Assembly (NCBI RefSeq): GCF_001659785.1 | Contig: NZ_CP015961.1 | Location: 186,001-250,000 of the forward strand | From: Dietzia timorensis | Lineage (GTDB): Bacteria > Actinomycetota > Actinomycetes > Mycobacteriales > Mycobacteriaceae | Length of the DNA: 64,000 bases | Direction of reading: 5' to 3' | In this document: positions 43,537 through 53,829 of the stretch, in pieces | Position numbering within the stretch: the stretch's first letter is position 1 | Layout: each line of letters begins with the position of its first letter | Program-made: the position numbers and the translations under genes | Notes under the pieces: model-generated | Seen by the model: the letters and a program-made list of their open reading frames with translations, nothing else | What the model was told of the DNA's origin: nothing | Database searches by the model: none

Positions 43537-43986
43537 ATGACCGAACAGGCACACACGAACCCCGCCGGAGGTGGAGGGGACCTCCCGCGCGAACCCAAGC
43601 CCGGCGTGAGCGACGAGGTTCTCGAGTTCGCCGCCCGCTTGTTCGATATGGCCCGCGAGGGCGACACAGTCCAGCTCGCAGGCTATATCGATGCTGGTGT
43701 GAGCCCCGAGCTGACCAACGAGCGAGGCGACGCGTTCCTCATGCTTGCCGCCTATAACGGCAATCTCGAGACCGTGCAGATGCTGCTCGACCGTGGCGTG
43801 GACGTGAACAAGCTCAACGACCGCGGTCAGACCCCACTCGCCGGGGCGGTGTTCAAGGGTTACGGAGAAATCGTCAAGGCGCTGTTCGAGGCGGGTGCGA
43901 GCCCGCATAAGGGACAGCCCACCGCCGTCGAGGCGGCGGCGATGTTCGAGAAGGAAGCGTTCCTCGAGCTCTTCGGCCGCGGATAG
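43537..43986 (+). CDS. Ankyrin-repeat protein
   Basis: A 149-residue protein with about three to four ankyrin repeats in residues 30-145: EFAARLFDMAREGDTVQLAG, NERGDAFLMLAAYNGNLETV, NDRGQTPLAGAVFKGYGEIV and the final AVEAAAMFEKEAFLELFGR. Repeat landmarks (GDAFLMLAAYNGN, GQTPLAGAVFKG) are clear. Small ankyrin proteins in bacteria act as binding partners, and no catalytic part is present. The start is fixed by the leaderless -10. It lies divergent from the septum-formation gene and directly upstream of serS with an 85-base gap. Confidence 0.85.
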   Translation: MTEQAHTNPAGGGGDLPREPKPGVSDEVLEFAARLFDMAREGDTVQLAGYIDAGVSPELTNERGDAFLMLAAYNGNLETVQMLLDRGVDVNKLNDRGQTPLAGAVFKGYGEIVKALFEAGASPHKGQPTAVEAAAMFEKEAFLELFGRG

Positions 43987-44059
43987 CCGCAACCGCCGCA
44001 GCCCGGAGCGGCAGTCCGCAGCGGCGGTAGCACCGCGCTCGAAGCGCGGCGCCGTCCGT

Positions 44060-44065
44060 TAAGCT
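44060..44065 (+). promoter_or_regulatory. -10 box TAAGCT, leaderless start
   Basis: TAAGCT ends six bases before the serS GTG at 44072. Confidence 0.55.
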
Positions 44066-44071
44066 GGGCGA

Positions 44072-45334
44072 GTGATCGATCTCAAATTCCTGCGCGAAAA
44101 TCCCGACGTCGTCCGTGCCTCGCAACGCACCCGCGGAGAGGACCCGGAGCTGGTCGACCAGCTGCTCGAAGCGGACGCCCGCCGTCGCGAGGCAGTCTCC
44201 GCCGCGGACACGGCGCGCTCGGAACAGAAGGCGATGGGCAAGAAGGTCGGTCAGGCTTCGGCCGAGGAGCGCCCGGCGCTGCTCGAAGAGGCCACCGCGC
44301 TCAAGACGAAGGTCAAGGACGCCGAGGAGACCGAGAAGTCCGCGGACGCGCAGATCGCGGAGCTCCAGCGCGCGATCTCCAACATCGTCGCCGACGCCGT
44401 CCCCGCCGGCGGTGAGGACGACTTCGTCGAGATCGAGCGCGTCGGCGAGCCGCGGCAGTTCGATTTCGAGCCGAAGGACCACCTCGAGCTCGGCGAATCG
44501 CTCGGGTTGATCGATATGGAGCGCGGCGCGAAGGTGTCCGGCGCGCGCTTTTACTTCCTCACCGGCTACGGCGCATTGCTGCAGCTCGGGATGCTGCAGC
44601 TGGCCGCGCAGAAGGCAACCGCGAACGGTTTCCAGTTGATGATTCCGCCGGTGCTCGTGCGCCCGGAGATCATGCAGGGCACCGGCTTTCTCGGCGCTCA
44701 CTCGGACGAGATCTATCATCTCGATGCGGACGATCTGTACCTCGTCGGCACCTCGGAGGTCGCGCTCGCCGGCTACCACCAGGGCGAGATCCTCGATCTC
44801 GCCAGTGGCGCCAAGCGCTACTGCGGCTGGTCCTCGTGCTTCCGCCGCGAGGCCGGATCGCACGGCAAGGACACCCGTGGCATCATCCGCGTGCACCAGT
44901 TCGACAAGGTCGAGATGTTCACCTACACCACGCCCGAGAACGCCGAGGCCGAGCACCAGGCGCTCCTCGGAATGGAAAAGGAGATGCTCCAGGCGCTGGG
45001 CATCCCGTTCCGGGTCATCGATATCGCCGGTGGGGACCTCGGCTCCTCGGCCGCCCGCAAGTTCGACTGCGAGGGCTGGGTGCCCACCCAGGGCACATAC
45101 CGCGAGCTCACCTCGACCTCGAACTGCACGACGTTTCAGGCTCGCCGATTGCAGGTCCGCTACCGCGACGAGACGGGCAAGACACAGATGGCCGCGACCC
45201 TCAACGGCACCCTCGCCACCACACGCTGGCTCGTCGCGATCCTCGAGAACAACCAGCAGGCGGACGGCTCGGTCAAGGTGCCGGAGGCGCTCCAGCCGTT
45301 CGTCGGCAAGGACGTTCTCGAACCGGTCAAGTGA
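44072..45334 (+). CDS. serS: Seryl-tRNA synthetase
   Basis: A 420-residue class II aminoacyl-tRNA synthetase charging tRNA-Ser. The N-terminal 110 residues form the long coiled-coil arm that grips tRNA (for example [20 protein letters not shown]). The catalytic core has [10 protein letters not shown], motif 2 in [20 protein letters not shown], and motif 3 in [40 protein letters not shown] lies between them. The GTG start is supported by the family N-terminus [20 protein letters not shown]. Essential housekeeping gene. The acyltransferase gene follows with its own promoter. Confidence 0.97.
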   Translation: MIDLKFLRENPDVVRASQRTRGEDPELVDQLLEADARRREAVSAADTARSEQKAMGKKVGQASAEERPALLEEATALKTKVKDAEETEKSADAQIAELQRAISNIVADAVPAGGEDDFVEIERVGEPRQFDFEPKDHLELGESLGLIDMERGAKVSGARFYFLTGYGALLQLGMLQLAAQKATANGFQLMIPPVLVRPEIMQGTGFLGAHSDEIYHLDADDLYLVGTSEVALAGYHQGEILDLASGAKRYCGWSSCFRREAGSHGKDTRGIIRVHQFDKVEMFTYTTPENAEAEHQALLGMEKEMLQALGIPFRVIDIAGGDLGSSAARKFDCEGWVPTQGTYRELTSTSNCTTFQARRLQVRYRDETGKTQMAATLNGTLATTRWLVAILENNQQADGSVKVPEALQPFVGKDVLEPVK

Positions 45335-45376
45335 GCGGACCGGGCGGTAACCCCCTCGCGCTCGTGCCCGTCCGCG

Positions 45377-45382
45377 TAATCT
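45377..45382 (+). promoter_or_regulatory. -10 box TAATCT, leaderless start
   Basis: TAATCT ends seven bases before the ATG at 45390. Confidence 0.5.
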
Positions 45383-45389
45383 GATCGGC

Positions 45390-46238
45390 ATGGCCTTCGA
45401 ACCTCTATATCAGTCGATCATCGGTATCGCCCGCGCGATGTTCTTCGCACAGGGCCTGCGCATCGAGCTCACGGGGGAGAAGAACTTCCCGAAGACCGGC
45501 GGCGCCGTCGTCGTCATCAACCACACCGGCTACATGGACTTCGTCTACGCCGGCGTGCCGGCGCGCGAATACAAGCGTTTCATCCGGTTCATGGCGAAGA
45601 AAGAGGTTTTCGACCACAAGATCGCCGGGCCGATCATGCGCAACCTGCGTCACATCCCCGTCGACCGCACCGGCGGGGGCGACGCCTACGCCGCCGCGGT
45701 CGAGGCGCTGCGCCGCGGCGAGCTCATCGGCGTGTTTCCGGAGGCGACGATCTCGCGCAGCTTCGAGATCAAGGGATTCAAGACCGGCGGCGCCCGCATG
45801 GCGCAGGAGGCCGGGGTGCCGATCCTGCCGGTCACCATCTGGGGATCGCAGCGCGTGTGGTCCAAGGGCCTGCCGAAGAACATGGTGCGCCCGAGCGTGC
45901 CGATCCTCATCGACACCGCCGAACCGGTCTACGTCACCGGCGATCCGGCCGAATTCATGGAGAACCTGCGCGAGTCGATGCAGGCCAACCTCGAGCGTTT
46001 GCAGGACCGTTACGTCGAGCTTGCCGGCCCGTACCCGCAGGACGCCTCGTGGGTGCCGCGCCGCCTCGGCGGCAGCGCTCCGACGCTGGAGGAGGCCAAC
46101 GTCCTCGACGAGGCCGAGCACCAGGCGCGCATGGAGAAGAAGCAGCGCAGCCTGGGCGACAAGCGCGGCGAGTCCGCCGGGTCCGGCGACTCCCAATCAG
46201 GACCAACCACCGGGAATGACGGCGGAGAGGCTCGTTGA
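45390..46238 (+). CDS. PlsC-type 1-acylglycerol-phosphate acyltransferase
   Basis: A 282-residue membrane-associated acyltransferase of the PlsC family, similar to the Rv3814c-Rv3816c group of M. tuberculosis. The HX4D active site is NHTGYMDFVY. The second block is HIPVDRTGGGDAYAAAVEAL and the third FPEATISRSFEIKGFKTGGA (FPEAT where FPEGT is usual). The fourth is GVPILPVTIWGSQRVWSKGL. It transfers a fatty acyl group to a lysophospholipid or glycolipid precursor, and the acceptor is unknown. The C-terminal 45 residues are polar and Gly/Ser-rich. Its stop codon overlaps the TTG start of the HAD gene (TTGA). Confidence 0.9.
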   Translation: MAFEPLYQSIIGIARAMFFAQGLRIELTGEKNFPKTGGAVVVINHTGYMDFVYAGVPAREYKRFIRFMAKKEVFDHKIAGPIMRNLRHIPVDRTGGGDAYAAAVEALRRGELIGVFPEATISRSFEIKGFKTGGARMAQEAGVPILPVTIWGSQRVWSKGLPKNMVRPSVPILIDTAEPVYVTGDPAEFMENLRESMQANLERLQDRYVELAGPYPQDASWVPRRLGGSAPTLEEANVLDEAEHQARMEKKQRSLGDKRGESAGSGDSQSGPTTGNDGGEAR

Positions 46239-47086
46239 CCCAGGACGTACCCGCTCGCCATGAGCGACCCGTGTTCGTGGCCACCGACATCGACGGCACC
46301 CTACTCAACGTTCGCGACGAGGTGCCCGAAGGGCATCGGCGCATTCTCGCGCGGGTCGTCGACTCCGGCGCCACGCTGTGCCTTGCGACCGGGCGGCCGC
46401 CCAGGTGGCTACCCGAAATCCTTGGCGATCTCGGCCAGCAGCCGCTCGCGGTGTGCGCCAACGGCGCGGTGATCATGGACACCTCGACCGGGGAGGTGCT
46501 GTGGTCGCGGCTCCTCGAACCGGACGCGTTGGAGGAGATCGCCCGCATCGTCCGCGACGAGCTGCCCGGCGTCGGCCTCGCCGCCGAACGCATGGGGCGA
46601 GACGCGATCGACGACGAGTTCATCGCCGCGCCGGACTACCGGCACGCCTGGATCCATCCCGAGAGCGTCGAAGTCGGGCACGACGAGGTCATCGCCGGCC
46701 CGGTGCTCAAGCTGCTCGCCCGGGTGCCCGGCATGTCGAGCAGCGATATGGCCTCCGCCGTCAGAACCCGGGTGGAGCATCTGGCGCAGGTGACGTTCTC
46801 GACCGAAAATGGGCTCATCGAGTTCGCGCCGCCGGGAGTCACGAAGGCCGCGGCGCTGACGCGCGTCGCCGAGCAGGTGGGCGCGCTGCGTTTCCGGCGC
46901 GAACCGGGCGCCGCGCCGCGGACCGTCGCGTTCGGCGATATGCCCAACGATGTGGAGATGCTGCAGTGGGCCGACCTCGGCGTGGCGATGGGCAATGCGC
47001 ATCCGATCGCCGTCGCCGCGGCGGATGAGACGACGCTCACCAGCGACGAGGCAGGTCTCGAGTCCGTGTTATCCCGCTGGTTCTAG
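46235..47086 (+). CDS. HAD phosphatase, Cof/Rv3813c-like
   Basis: A 283-residue haloacid-dehalogenase-superfamily hydrolase. Motif I is VFVATDIDGTLLNVRDE. The cap domain is of the Cof (type IIB) kind. The C-terminal motif IV is VAFGDMPNDVEMLQWADLGV, then AMGNAHPIAVAAADETT. Such proteins dephosphorylate sugar or cofactor phosphates, and the substrate is not predictable. It starts with TTG inside the stop of the acyltransferase gene. GGAGAGG ten bases upstream supports that start and translational coupling. The same gene pair order is found in M. tuberculosis (Rv3814c-Rv3813c). Confidence 0.9.
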   Translation: MTQDVPARHERPVFVATDIDGTLLNVRDEVPEGHRRILARVVDSGATLCLATGRPPRWLPEILGDLGQQPLAVCANGAVIMDTSTGEVLWSRLLEPDALEEIARIVRDELPGVGLAAERMGRDAIDDEFIAAPDYRHAWIHPESVEVGHDEVIAGPVLKLLARVPGMSSSDMASAVRTRVEHLAQVTFSTENGLIEFAPPGVTKAAALTRVAEQVGALRFRREPGAAPRTVAFGDMPNDVEMLQWADLGVAMGNAHPIAVAAADETTLTSDEAGLESVLSRWF

Positions 47087-47109
47087 AGACCGGCCGTAGA
47101 GAAAAGCTA

Positions 47110-47176
47110 AGCGGACCGGGGCTCCACCACTTCCCCGGCACCACATGCGTGGTACCTGGTGGGGTCCCGGTCCGCT
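47110..47176. terminator. Nested hairpin between convergent genes
   Basis: The outer stem AGCGGACCGGG (47110-47120) pairs with 47166-47176. A second stem (CTCCACC with GGTGGGG) and an inner ACCACATGCGTGGT hairpin make a 67-base structure. It lies between the HAD gene and the amidase gene, which converge, so it probably terminates both. Confidence 0.6.
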
Positions 47177-47232
47177 GGACCGTGCATCCGGGTACTTGAT
47201 ACCGCGCCCCCGAATGAGGCGCCGGGGGAGCG

Positions 47233-49371
47233 TTAGCCCTCGACCTTGATCGTGCCGGAGTAGAGGTCGTAGACGACTCGGCCGTTCTCGAACTGCTGCG
47301 AGACGGTGCCGTCGCCGCCATCGACCTCTTCCTCGGTCGGCAGGCCGAGCGGGCCGTGCTCGAAGCCCTGCGCGGCCCAGGCGTCACCGATGCGTCCGAG
47401 CACCGCGTGGGCGCCGGTGGCGTCGGAGTCGTAGATCGCGCCGCCGTCGAACTTGGCGTACGAGACATCGTTGTACTTCTGCACCCCGGACAGCGCCTTG
47501 CCGAGCACGCCGTCGGCGCCGCCGAGCGCCGCGAACAGCTTGCCGATGCGGCCATCTCCGCCCGCCTGCACGAGCGCGTTGCCGACGGTCTTGATCGACC
47601 CGAGCGTCTCGACGAGGTCGAGCGCCTTGAGTCCGTCGAGGTTGAGTTCCGAACCGCGCATGAGCAGCTTGCCCACGAGCTCGGCGGCGCCCTTGGTGTC
47701 GAGGTTCTTCAGGTCCGAGCTGCCGCCGCCGAGCGCGGACTCCAGCGAACCGGAATCGCCCGTGGGGACTTCGCTTTCGGAGGTGGGACGGCCGGGCGTG
47801 GTCGACGTGCCGCCCCCGGAGTTGCCTCCCGAGTTGCTCGTGGTCGTCGACTTCGAGGAACTCGGCGCCGAACCGCCGCCGGACTTCGCGTACTGCGCGG
47901 CGATATCGCGGATCTTGCCCATCTGCGCGTACCCGGCATCGCCCGGGCAGGTCGTCAGCCCGACGTCACGGTGGGCGAAGATGTTGGGCAGGTTGACCTT
48001 CGTGCCCTGGGGGTACTTCGTGTACGAGGTGCCCTCGGAGTAATGGTTCGCCTTACCCTTCGGGTCGATGCCGGCGAGCGCGAGGCGCCAGCCGAGGATC
48101 TCGCCGACCTTGTTGATCGTCGCGTCCGGCGGGTTGATGGTCGAGAAGTCGCCCATCATCGAGATGCCCCACGTGTTGGAGTTGAACCCACCGGCGTGAG
48201 CGCCCTGGACGTTCTTGTCGAGGCCGCCCGCGCGGCCCTCGAAGGCCTGACCATACTTGTCGACCAGCACGTTGTAGCCGACGTCGCACCAGCCGAGGTT
48301 CTGTGCGTGGTAGACGTAGATGCCGCGCACGACACCGGCGGACTGGTCCTTGGTGTAGTTGTTCGAGCCGGCCGTGTGGTGCACGACGCCCGCGGCGAGC
48401 GAATCGTCGTAGCTCGGGCTCTGGCAGCGCATCGACTCGTTCGCGCCCCACCCGGAGCGCGAGATGATCGACGGCTTCTTCGGGTTCGCGACGTCGCCGT
48501 ACTCGCCCATCTCCATATCGGGAGCCGGGGTCGGCGAATCGAGGTCGGGGGACAGCAGGACGGCGTCGACACCCGGATCGTCGAGCGAGGTCTCGTCGGC
48601 GGCCGGGGCCACCTGGCCGGAGTCGTCGACAACCGGCTTGCTGACGTCGGAGTTCTGACCCTCGGGCCCCATGAGCCCTGCGAGTGCGTCGGCGATGGCG
48701 CCACCGGCGGCCTGCGCATCGGGGTTTGCGGTGCCCGTGTCGGCCGCGTCGGCGTCGCCGTCCTCCTCGCGCGCAATGTCTTCCTCCGCGCCCGGGGTAG
48801 AGGTCTCGGGCGCATCGGTGAGCGCCTCGGGGGAATCGCCGATCGAGGTCTCGTCGAGGTCGACGCCCTCGAGCGCGATCTGCACCTTCGTGGTCTCGGT
48901 GCCTAGGTACACCGGCTCGGTGCCACCCTTGCCGCCGGAGTCCTGGCCCGCATCGAGATCGCCGATGACCGATTCGGCCTCGAACCACTCGCCCCAACTG
49001 CCGTCGGGCTGCTGCGCGCGGATGCGTGCGGTCGCGTCGTGCTCGCCCTTCCACGTGACGCCGACCATCGAGAACGGCTTGTCGGAGGAGACCTCGCGGA
49101 CCTGCTCGCCGCCGCCGGCGATGTCCTGTGTGAGGCCCTCGGCGAGCGGCGCGGACGAGAGGGAGACCTCGTTGACGCCGGTGTCCGCGGCGGAGGAGGT
49201 GGCCGGTTCCTCGTCGGCGACCTGGCCGATACCGACCGCGGCGACCGGTGTGACGGCCGCAGCGGCGAGAACGGCGACTGCGCCGAGAGAGGACTTGGAC
49301 AGCTTTACGGGCGTAGAGGCAGCACCGGAACGCGTGATACCGCGACGGTACTGAGGGCGGCGAATACGCAA
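47233..49371 (-). CDS. Peptidoglycan amidase/PGRP with C-terminal LGFP repeat (Rv3811-like)
   Basis: A 712-residue exported N-acetylmuramoyl-L-alanine amidase. Signal/anchor region KSSLGAVAVLAAAAVTPVAA. The first 230 mature residues contain a beta domain (MVGVTWKGEHDATARIRAQQ) and an acidic low-complexity linker. The amidase_2/PGRP domain at about 310-480 has the zinc histidines in AAGVVHHTAGSNNYT and NIFAHRDVGLTTCPGDAGY, plus VVRGIYVYHAQNLGWCDVGY. A Ser/Gly/Thr linker and a helical segment follow. The C-terminus carries LGFP-type sequence (GPLGLPTEEE, SQQFENGRVVYDLYSGTIK). The TTG at 49371 is chosen because GGAG lies five bases before it and the basic RIRRPQYRRG then leads the signal. The frame further upstream is AT-rich and not coding. 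Confidence 0.85.
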   Translation of the reverse strand: MRIRRPQYRRGITRSGAASTPVKLSKSSLGAVAVLAAAAVTPVAAVGIGQVADEEPATSSAADTGVNEVSLSSAPLAEGLTQDIAGGGEQVREVSSDKPFSMVGVTWKGEHDATARIRAQQPDGSWGEWFEAESVIGDLDAGQDSGGKGGTEPVYLGTETTKVQIALEGVDLDETSIGDSPEALTDAPETSTPGAEEDIAREEDGDADAADTGTANPDAQAAGGAIADALAGLMGPEGQNSDVSKPVVDDSGQVAPAADETSLDDPGVDAVLLSPDLDSPTPAPDMEMGEYGDVANPKKPSIISRSGWGANESMRCQSPSYDDSLAAGVVHHTAGSNNYTKDQSAGVVRGIYVYHAQNLGWCDVGYNVLVDKYGQAFEGRAGGLDKNVQGAHAGGFNSNTWGISMMGDFSTINPPDATINKVGEILGWRLALAGIDPKGKANHYSEGTSYTKYPQGTKVNLPNIFAHRDVGLTTCPGDAGYAQMGKIRDIAAQYAKSGGGSAPSSSKSTTTSNSGGNSGGGTSTTPGRPTSESEVPTGDSGSLESALGGGSSDLKNLDTKGAAELVGKLLMRGSELNLDGLKALDLVETLGSIKTVGNALVQAGGDGRIGKLFAALGGADGVLGKALSGVQKYNDVSYAKFDGGAIYDSDATGAHAVLGRIGDAWAAQGFEHGPLGLPTEEEVDGGDGTVSQQFENGRVVYDLYSGTIKVEG

Positions 49372-49835
49372 AGTAACTCCAGGTCTTCTCGTGACGAACC
49401 GCCCGGGGCGGGCTCGTCTGGGCACACGTAGGGCAGCGCGCCGCGTGTTACTGACGAGTCCATTGTTATCAAAAATGTCTCCCGTGCCAAGAACTAATTC
49501 TTGAGAACTATGAGTTACAAAAATGTAAGAGTGGTCCAAGTTATTCATGTGGCTTGAGTTAATTGTCGGACTACCTGCGGGTATGGCGGCGGGGCGCGGG
49601 AAAATGCGCACGTCCGACGTCATAAAGAAAAAGGGAAAGAAAATTCCAAAGGTGGGTGAACTTTGGGGACATGGGGAGAGGCGAGGGGCGCGGCGTGGCG
49701 CGCGGAGGGAGTGTCTTCGGGCAATGACGGCCTCCGCGATTAGGCTGGGGGCGCGCGAATAGCGGGCCGCAGCGGATCGCCTGCCGGCCTCGCGCGAACG
49801 AGTACGAAGTGGCGAGCTAGTAGAAAGAGGCCTAG
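49372..49835. other. 464-base divergent region between amidase and glf
   Basis: An AT-rich core (about 49455-49560) probably carries the amidase promoter on the minus strand: TTGGAC, a 16-base spacer, then TAACTC. The palindrome CAAGAACTAATTCTTG (49488-49503) lies in the amidase 5' leader. Between 49560 and 49835 the glf promoter is expected. A 71-codon frame at 49547 has no ribosome site and is not believed. Confidence 0.45.
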
Positions 49836-51017
<1,182 letters not shown>

Positions 51018-51116
51018 CTCGCCGCATGCGGCGTGGCGGGGTTCTGCCGTCGCGTCGGCATAGGCGATAATCGACAGGCATACACAGGCGCGGACCCCCA
51101 CAAAGACTCGGGTTCG

Positions 51117-53219
51117 ATGACAGCACGGAATTCACGGAGGTCGGCGAAGACTGTGAAGAGCGCACCCACCAGCTCCCCGGATAGCCCCGCGAGCACGGAA
51201 TTCGATCCGCGCCGCCTGGCGAGGGTGATTTTCCCGAAACGTGGGGAGCCTTCGGATGTGCGCTCGCTGTACATCGTGGAGAACCCGGCCGCGCCCGACC
51301 GGGTCGCCGCGGACGGCCGCACGAGCGCTCGGATCCCGGCGCGCACCGAGATCAGCTTCGAGACCTACTTCAATGCGCTACCCGCCTCGTACTGGCGTCG
51401 CTGGTCGCAGCTGAGTGAGGTGCTGCTGCGCATCGAGCTCACAGGCGACGCGCGTGTCGACGTGTACCGCTCGAAGCTCGACGGCGCCCGTATCGCGGTC
51501 ACCGGTGAGACCACCGAGGCCGGCGCCGAGGGTCGCTCGGTGCTCGAGTTCGTCATCTCGCTCGCCCCGTTCGAGGACGGCGGCTGGATTTGGTTCGACA
51601 TCTCCTGCGAATCGGACACCATCATCCACTCGGCCGGCTGGTACGCGACCGTCGATGCCGGCCCGCAGGAGATCCACAGCGAGCGCGCCGTGCTCGACAA
51701 CCCTGTCACCGGCGAGAGCGCCGAGTTCGGCCGGGGCGACCTGCTGCCGGCGGCCGCGCCGCGGCTCACCGTGGGCATCCCGACGTTCAACCGGCCGACC
51801 GACGCGGTGGCCGCGCTCCACGCGCTGGCCTCGGATCCGCAGGTCGACGGCGTCATCGACGCCGTGATCATGCCGGACCAGGGCGATAAGCACCCGGCCG
51901 ATGAGCCGGACTTCGGCGAGGTCGAGGAGCATTTCGGGGACCGCCTGCGCATCGTGCGCCAAGGCAACCTCGGCGGCTCCGGCGGCTACTCGCGCATCAT
52001 GTACGAGGCGCGCCACGCAGAGCGCGGCACCGACAGCCCGTACATCCTCTACATGGATGACGACATCGTCATCGAGCCCGATTCCATCCTGCGTGCGCTC
52101 GCCGCCGCGCGGTACTCGGCGCGGCCGATGCTTATCGGCGGACAAATGCTCAACCTGCAGGAGCGCAGCCACCTGCACACGATGGGCGAGATCGTCGACC
52201 GCTCGGACTTCATCTGGAAGAACGCGCCGAACTCGCACTACGACCACGACTTCTTCAATCACCCGCTTCGCGACCGCGGCGAGAACCTCCCCGAGGGCGC
52301 GGAGAAGAGCAAGACGCCGAACAACTACCTCCACTCGCGCGATCTGCACCGCCGCATCGACGTCGACTACAACGGCTGGTGGATGTGCCTCATCCCGCGC
52401 GTCGTCGCCGACACGATCGGCCAGCCGCTGCCGCTGTTCATCAAATGGGACGACAGCGAATACGGCCTGCGCGCCTCCTCCCACGGTTTCCCGACCGCCT
52501 CGTGGCCCTCGATCGCGATTTGGCACATGGCCTGGTCCGATAAGGACGACGCGATCGACTGGCAGGCGTACTTCCACCTGCGCAACCGTCTCGTGGTCAC
52601 CGCCCTCCATTACGACGGCGATATCAAGGCGATCATCAAGACCCTGTACAAGTCGTTGTTCAAGCACATGACGTGCCTCGAATACTCGACGGTGCGCATC
52701 CAGTCCGAGGCGATCCGCGACTTCCTCCGCGGCCCCGAGGCTCTCGAGGAGATGCTGCCCGCCGCGCTGCCGAAGGTGCAGGCGCTGCGTAAGGAGTACC
52801 CGGACGCGGTCCAGCTGCGCTCGGCCACCGAGCTCCCGCAGGCCTCCGGATTCCCGGGCGTCACCGACGAGCCGAAGAGCGCGCCGGCGAAGGCTAAGGC
52901 TCTGCTCAAGGGGATGGCGCATAATCTGCGTCCGCACGATCCGCGCAACCACGAGGTCCCGCAGATCAACATCCCACCGGCCGATGCCCGCTGGTACTGC
53001 CTCGGCCGCGTCGACGGCGCGACGGTGACCTCCGCCGACGGGCGCGGGGTGTACTTCCGCCAACGCGACCGCGCGAAGGCCGCCGAGCTGGTCCGCGAGA
53101 CCCTGCAGATGCATCGCGAGCTGGCCCGCCGATTCCCAGAACTGCGCCGCCGCTACCGCGAGGCGCATGCCGATCTTGTCTCGAAGGAGGCGTGGAGCCG
53201 TGTCTTCGACGAACAATGA
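51117..53219 (+). CDS. glfT2: Galactofuranosyltransferase GlfT2
   Basis: A 700-residue processive GT2 enzyme that polymerises galactan by adding alternating Galf residues. The N-terminal beta-barrel region (about 30-210) is followed by the GT-A domain from RLTVGIPTFNRPTDAVAALH. The metal-binding DDD motif is YMDDDIVIEPDS (D314-D316). The catalytic region is WDDSEYGLRASSHGF (D445, D446, H456). A C-terminal helical region follows, ending KEAWSRVFDEQ. It is longer than M. tuberculosis GlfT2 (637), mainly at the N-terminus and through the loop near residues 600-625. The ATG at 51117 is used; GTG at 51153 is possible. The end overlaps the PAP2 gene by 20 bases. Confidence 0.95.
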   Translation: MTARNSRRSAKTVKSAPTSSPDSPASTEFDPRRLARVIFPKRGEPSDVRSLYIVENPAAPDRVAADGRTSARIPARTEISFETYFNALPASYWRRWSQLSEVLLRIELTGDARVDVYRSKLDGARIAVTGETTEAGAEGRSVLEFVISLAPFEDGGWIWFDISCESDTIIHSAGWYATVDAGPQEIHSERAVLDNPVTGESAEFGRGDLLPAAAPRLTVGIPTFNRPTDAVAALHALASDPQVDGVIDAVIMPDQGDKHPADEPDFGEVEEHFGDRLRIVRQGNLGGSGGYSRIMYEARHAERGTDSPYILYMDDDIVIEPDSILRALAAARYSARPMLIGGQMLNLQERSHLHTMGEIVDRSDFIWKNAPNSHYDHDFFNHPLRDRGENLPEGAEKSKTPNNYLHSRDLHRRIDVDYNGWWMCLIPRVVADTIGQPLPLFIKWDDSEYGLRASSHGFPTASWPSIAIWHMAWSDKDDAIDWQAYFHLRNRLVVTALHYDGDIKAIIKTLYKSLFKHMTCLEYSTVRIQSEAIRDFLRGPEALEEMLPAALPKVQALRKEYPDAVQLRSATELPQASGFPGVTDEPKSAPAKAKALLKGMAHNLRPHDPRNHEVPQINIPPADARWYCLGRVDGATVTSADGRGVYFRQRDRAKAAELVRETLQMHRELARRFPELRRRYREAHADLVSKEAWSRVFDEQ

Positions 53220-53829
53220 TTCTCCCGGCAGGTCGCCGGAATCCGGGCCGCCCACTGGGGAGGCGGCCATCCTGGCCAGCCTGCAGACAGGCCTGCGCGC
53301 CATCCCTGGATCGCTCGGAATAGCCACGACGCTCTCGCACATCGGCGAGCACGCGCTGGGCTGGGTCGCACTGTCCGCGGCCGGCGCAGCCCTCCAACCG
53401 GAGCGCCGCACCGAATGGATGACGGCGGGCGTCGGAGCCTTCGGCGCGCACGCGGCCTCCGTCGTCGCGAAGCGGATCGTCCGGCGCAAGCGTCCGCACC
53501 ACCCCGCGATCAAGATCGGCGTGGGAACACCGTCGAAGATGAGCTTCCCGAGCTCGCACGCCACCTCCACGACGGCCTTCGCGCTGCTCGCAGGCAAGGC
53601 GACGGGCAACCCGCGGCTGGCATTCTGGGTGCCGGCGTCGCTGATCCCCGCGATGCTCGCGAGCCGGCTCACGCTCGGGGTGCACTACCCCTCCGACGTC
53701 ATGGGCGGGGCGGTCCTCGGGGCGGCCTCGGCTGCGGCGGCGGGTCGATTCGCACCGGAAATGTTCGAACGTGCCACCGCCGCAGGTCTCCTGCCCGGCG
53801 CACTGACCACGAGTAAGGATGCGCGATGA
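53200..53829 (+). CDS. PAP2 phosphatase, decaprenylphosphoryl-5-phosphoribose phosphatase type
   Basis: A 209-residue membrane phosphatase of the PAP2 superfamily, counterpart of Rv3807c. The three PAP2 motifs are KRIVRRKRPHH, FPSSHATSTTAF and SRLTLGVHYPSDVMGG, with hydrophobic helices around them. In this locus the enzyme is thought to remove the 5-phosphate from decaprenylphosphoryl-phosphoribose made by the UbiA protein, on the way to decaprenylphosphoryl-arabinose. The GTG at 53200, nine bases after AAGGAGG, gives a 20-base overlap with glfT2. The stop overlaps the ubiA start (ATGA). Confidence 0.9.
   Translation: MSSTNNDSPGRSPESGPPTGEAAILASLQTGLRAIPGSLGIATTLSHIGEHALGWVALSAAGAALQPERRTEWMTAGVGAFGAHAASVVAKRIVRRKRPHHPAIKIGVGTPSKMSFPSSHATSTTAFALLAGKATGNPRLAFWVPASLIPAMLASRLTLGVHYPSDVMGGAVLGAASAAAAGRFAPEMFERATAAGLLPGALTTSKDAR

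Noticed and set aside
47356-48906. 516-codon plus-strand open frame
   Set aside because: It is antisense to the amidase gene, whose zinc ligands are intact.
49440-49560. c-di-AMP (ydaO-type) riboswitch before the wall amidase
   Set aside because: Considered because such riboswitches precede wall hydrolases in actinobacteria, but the conserved core sequences were not seen.
49372-49623. 84-residue N-terminal extension of the amidase
   Set aside because: The frame is open to 49623, but the DNA there is AT-rich promoter sequence and the signal-peptide layout fits the TTG start at 49371.
49547-49762. 71-codon plus-strand open frame upstream of glf
   Set aside because: It lies in an AT-rich control region, starts without a ribosome site and encodes a Lys/Arg-rich peptide of no family.
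51378-53672. 764-codon minus-strand open frame
   Set aside because: It lies opposite glfT2 and the PAP2 gene, both of which have clear family motifs. The antisense product is Arg/Asp/Val-rich with no domain.
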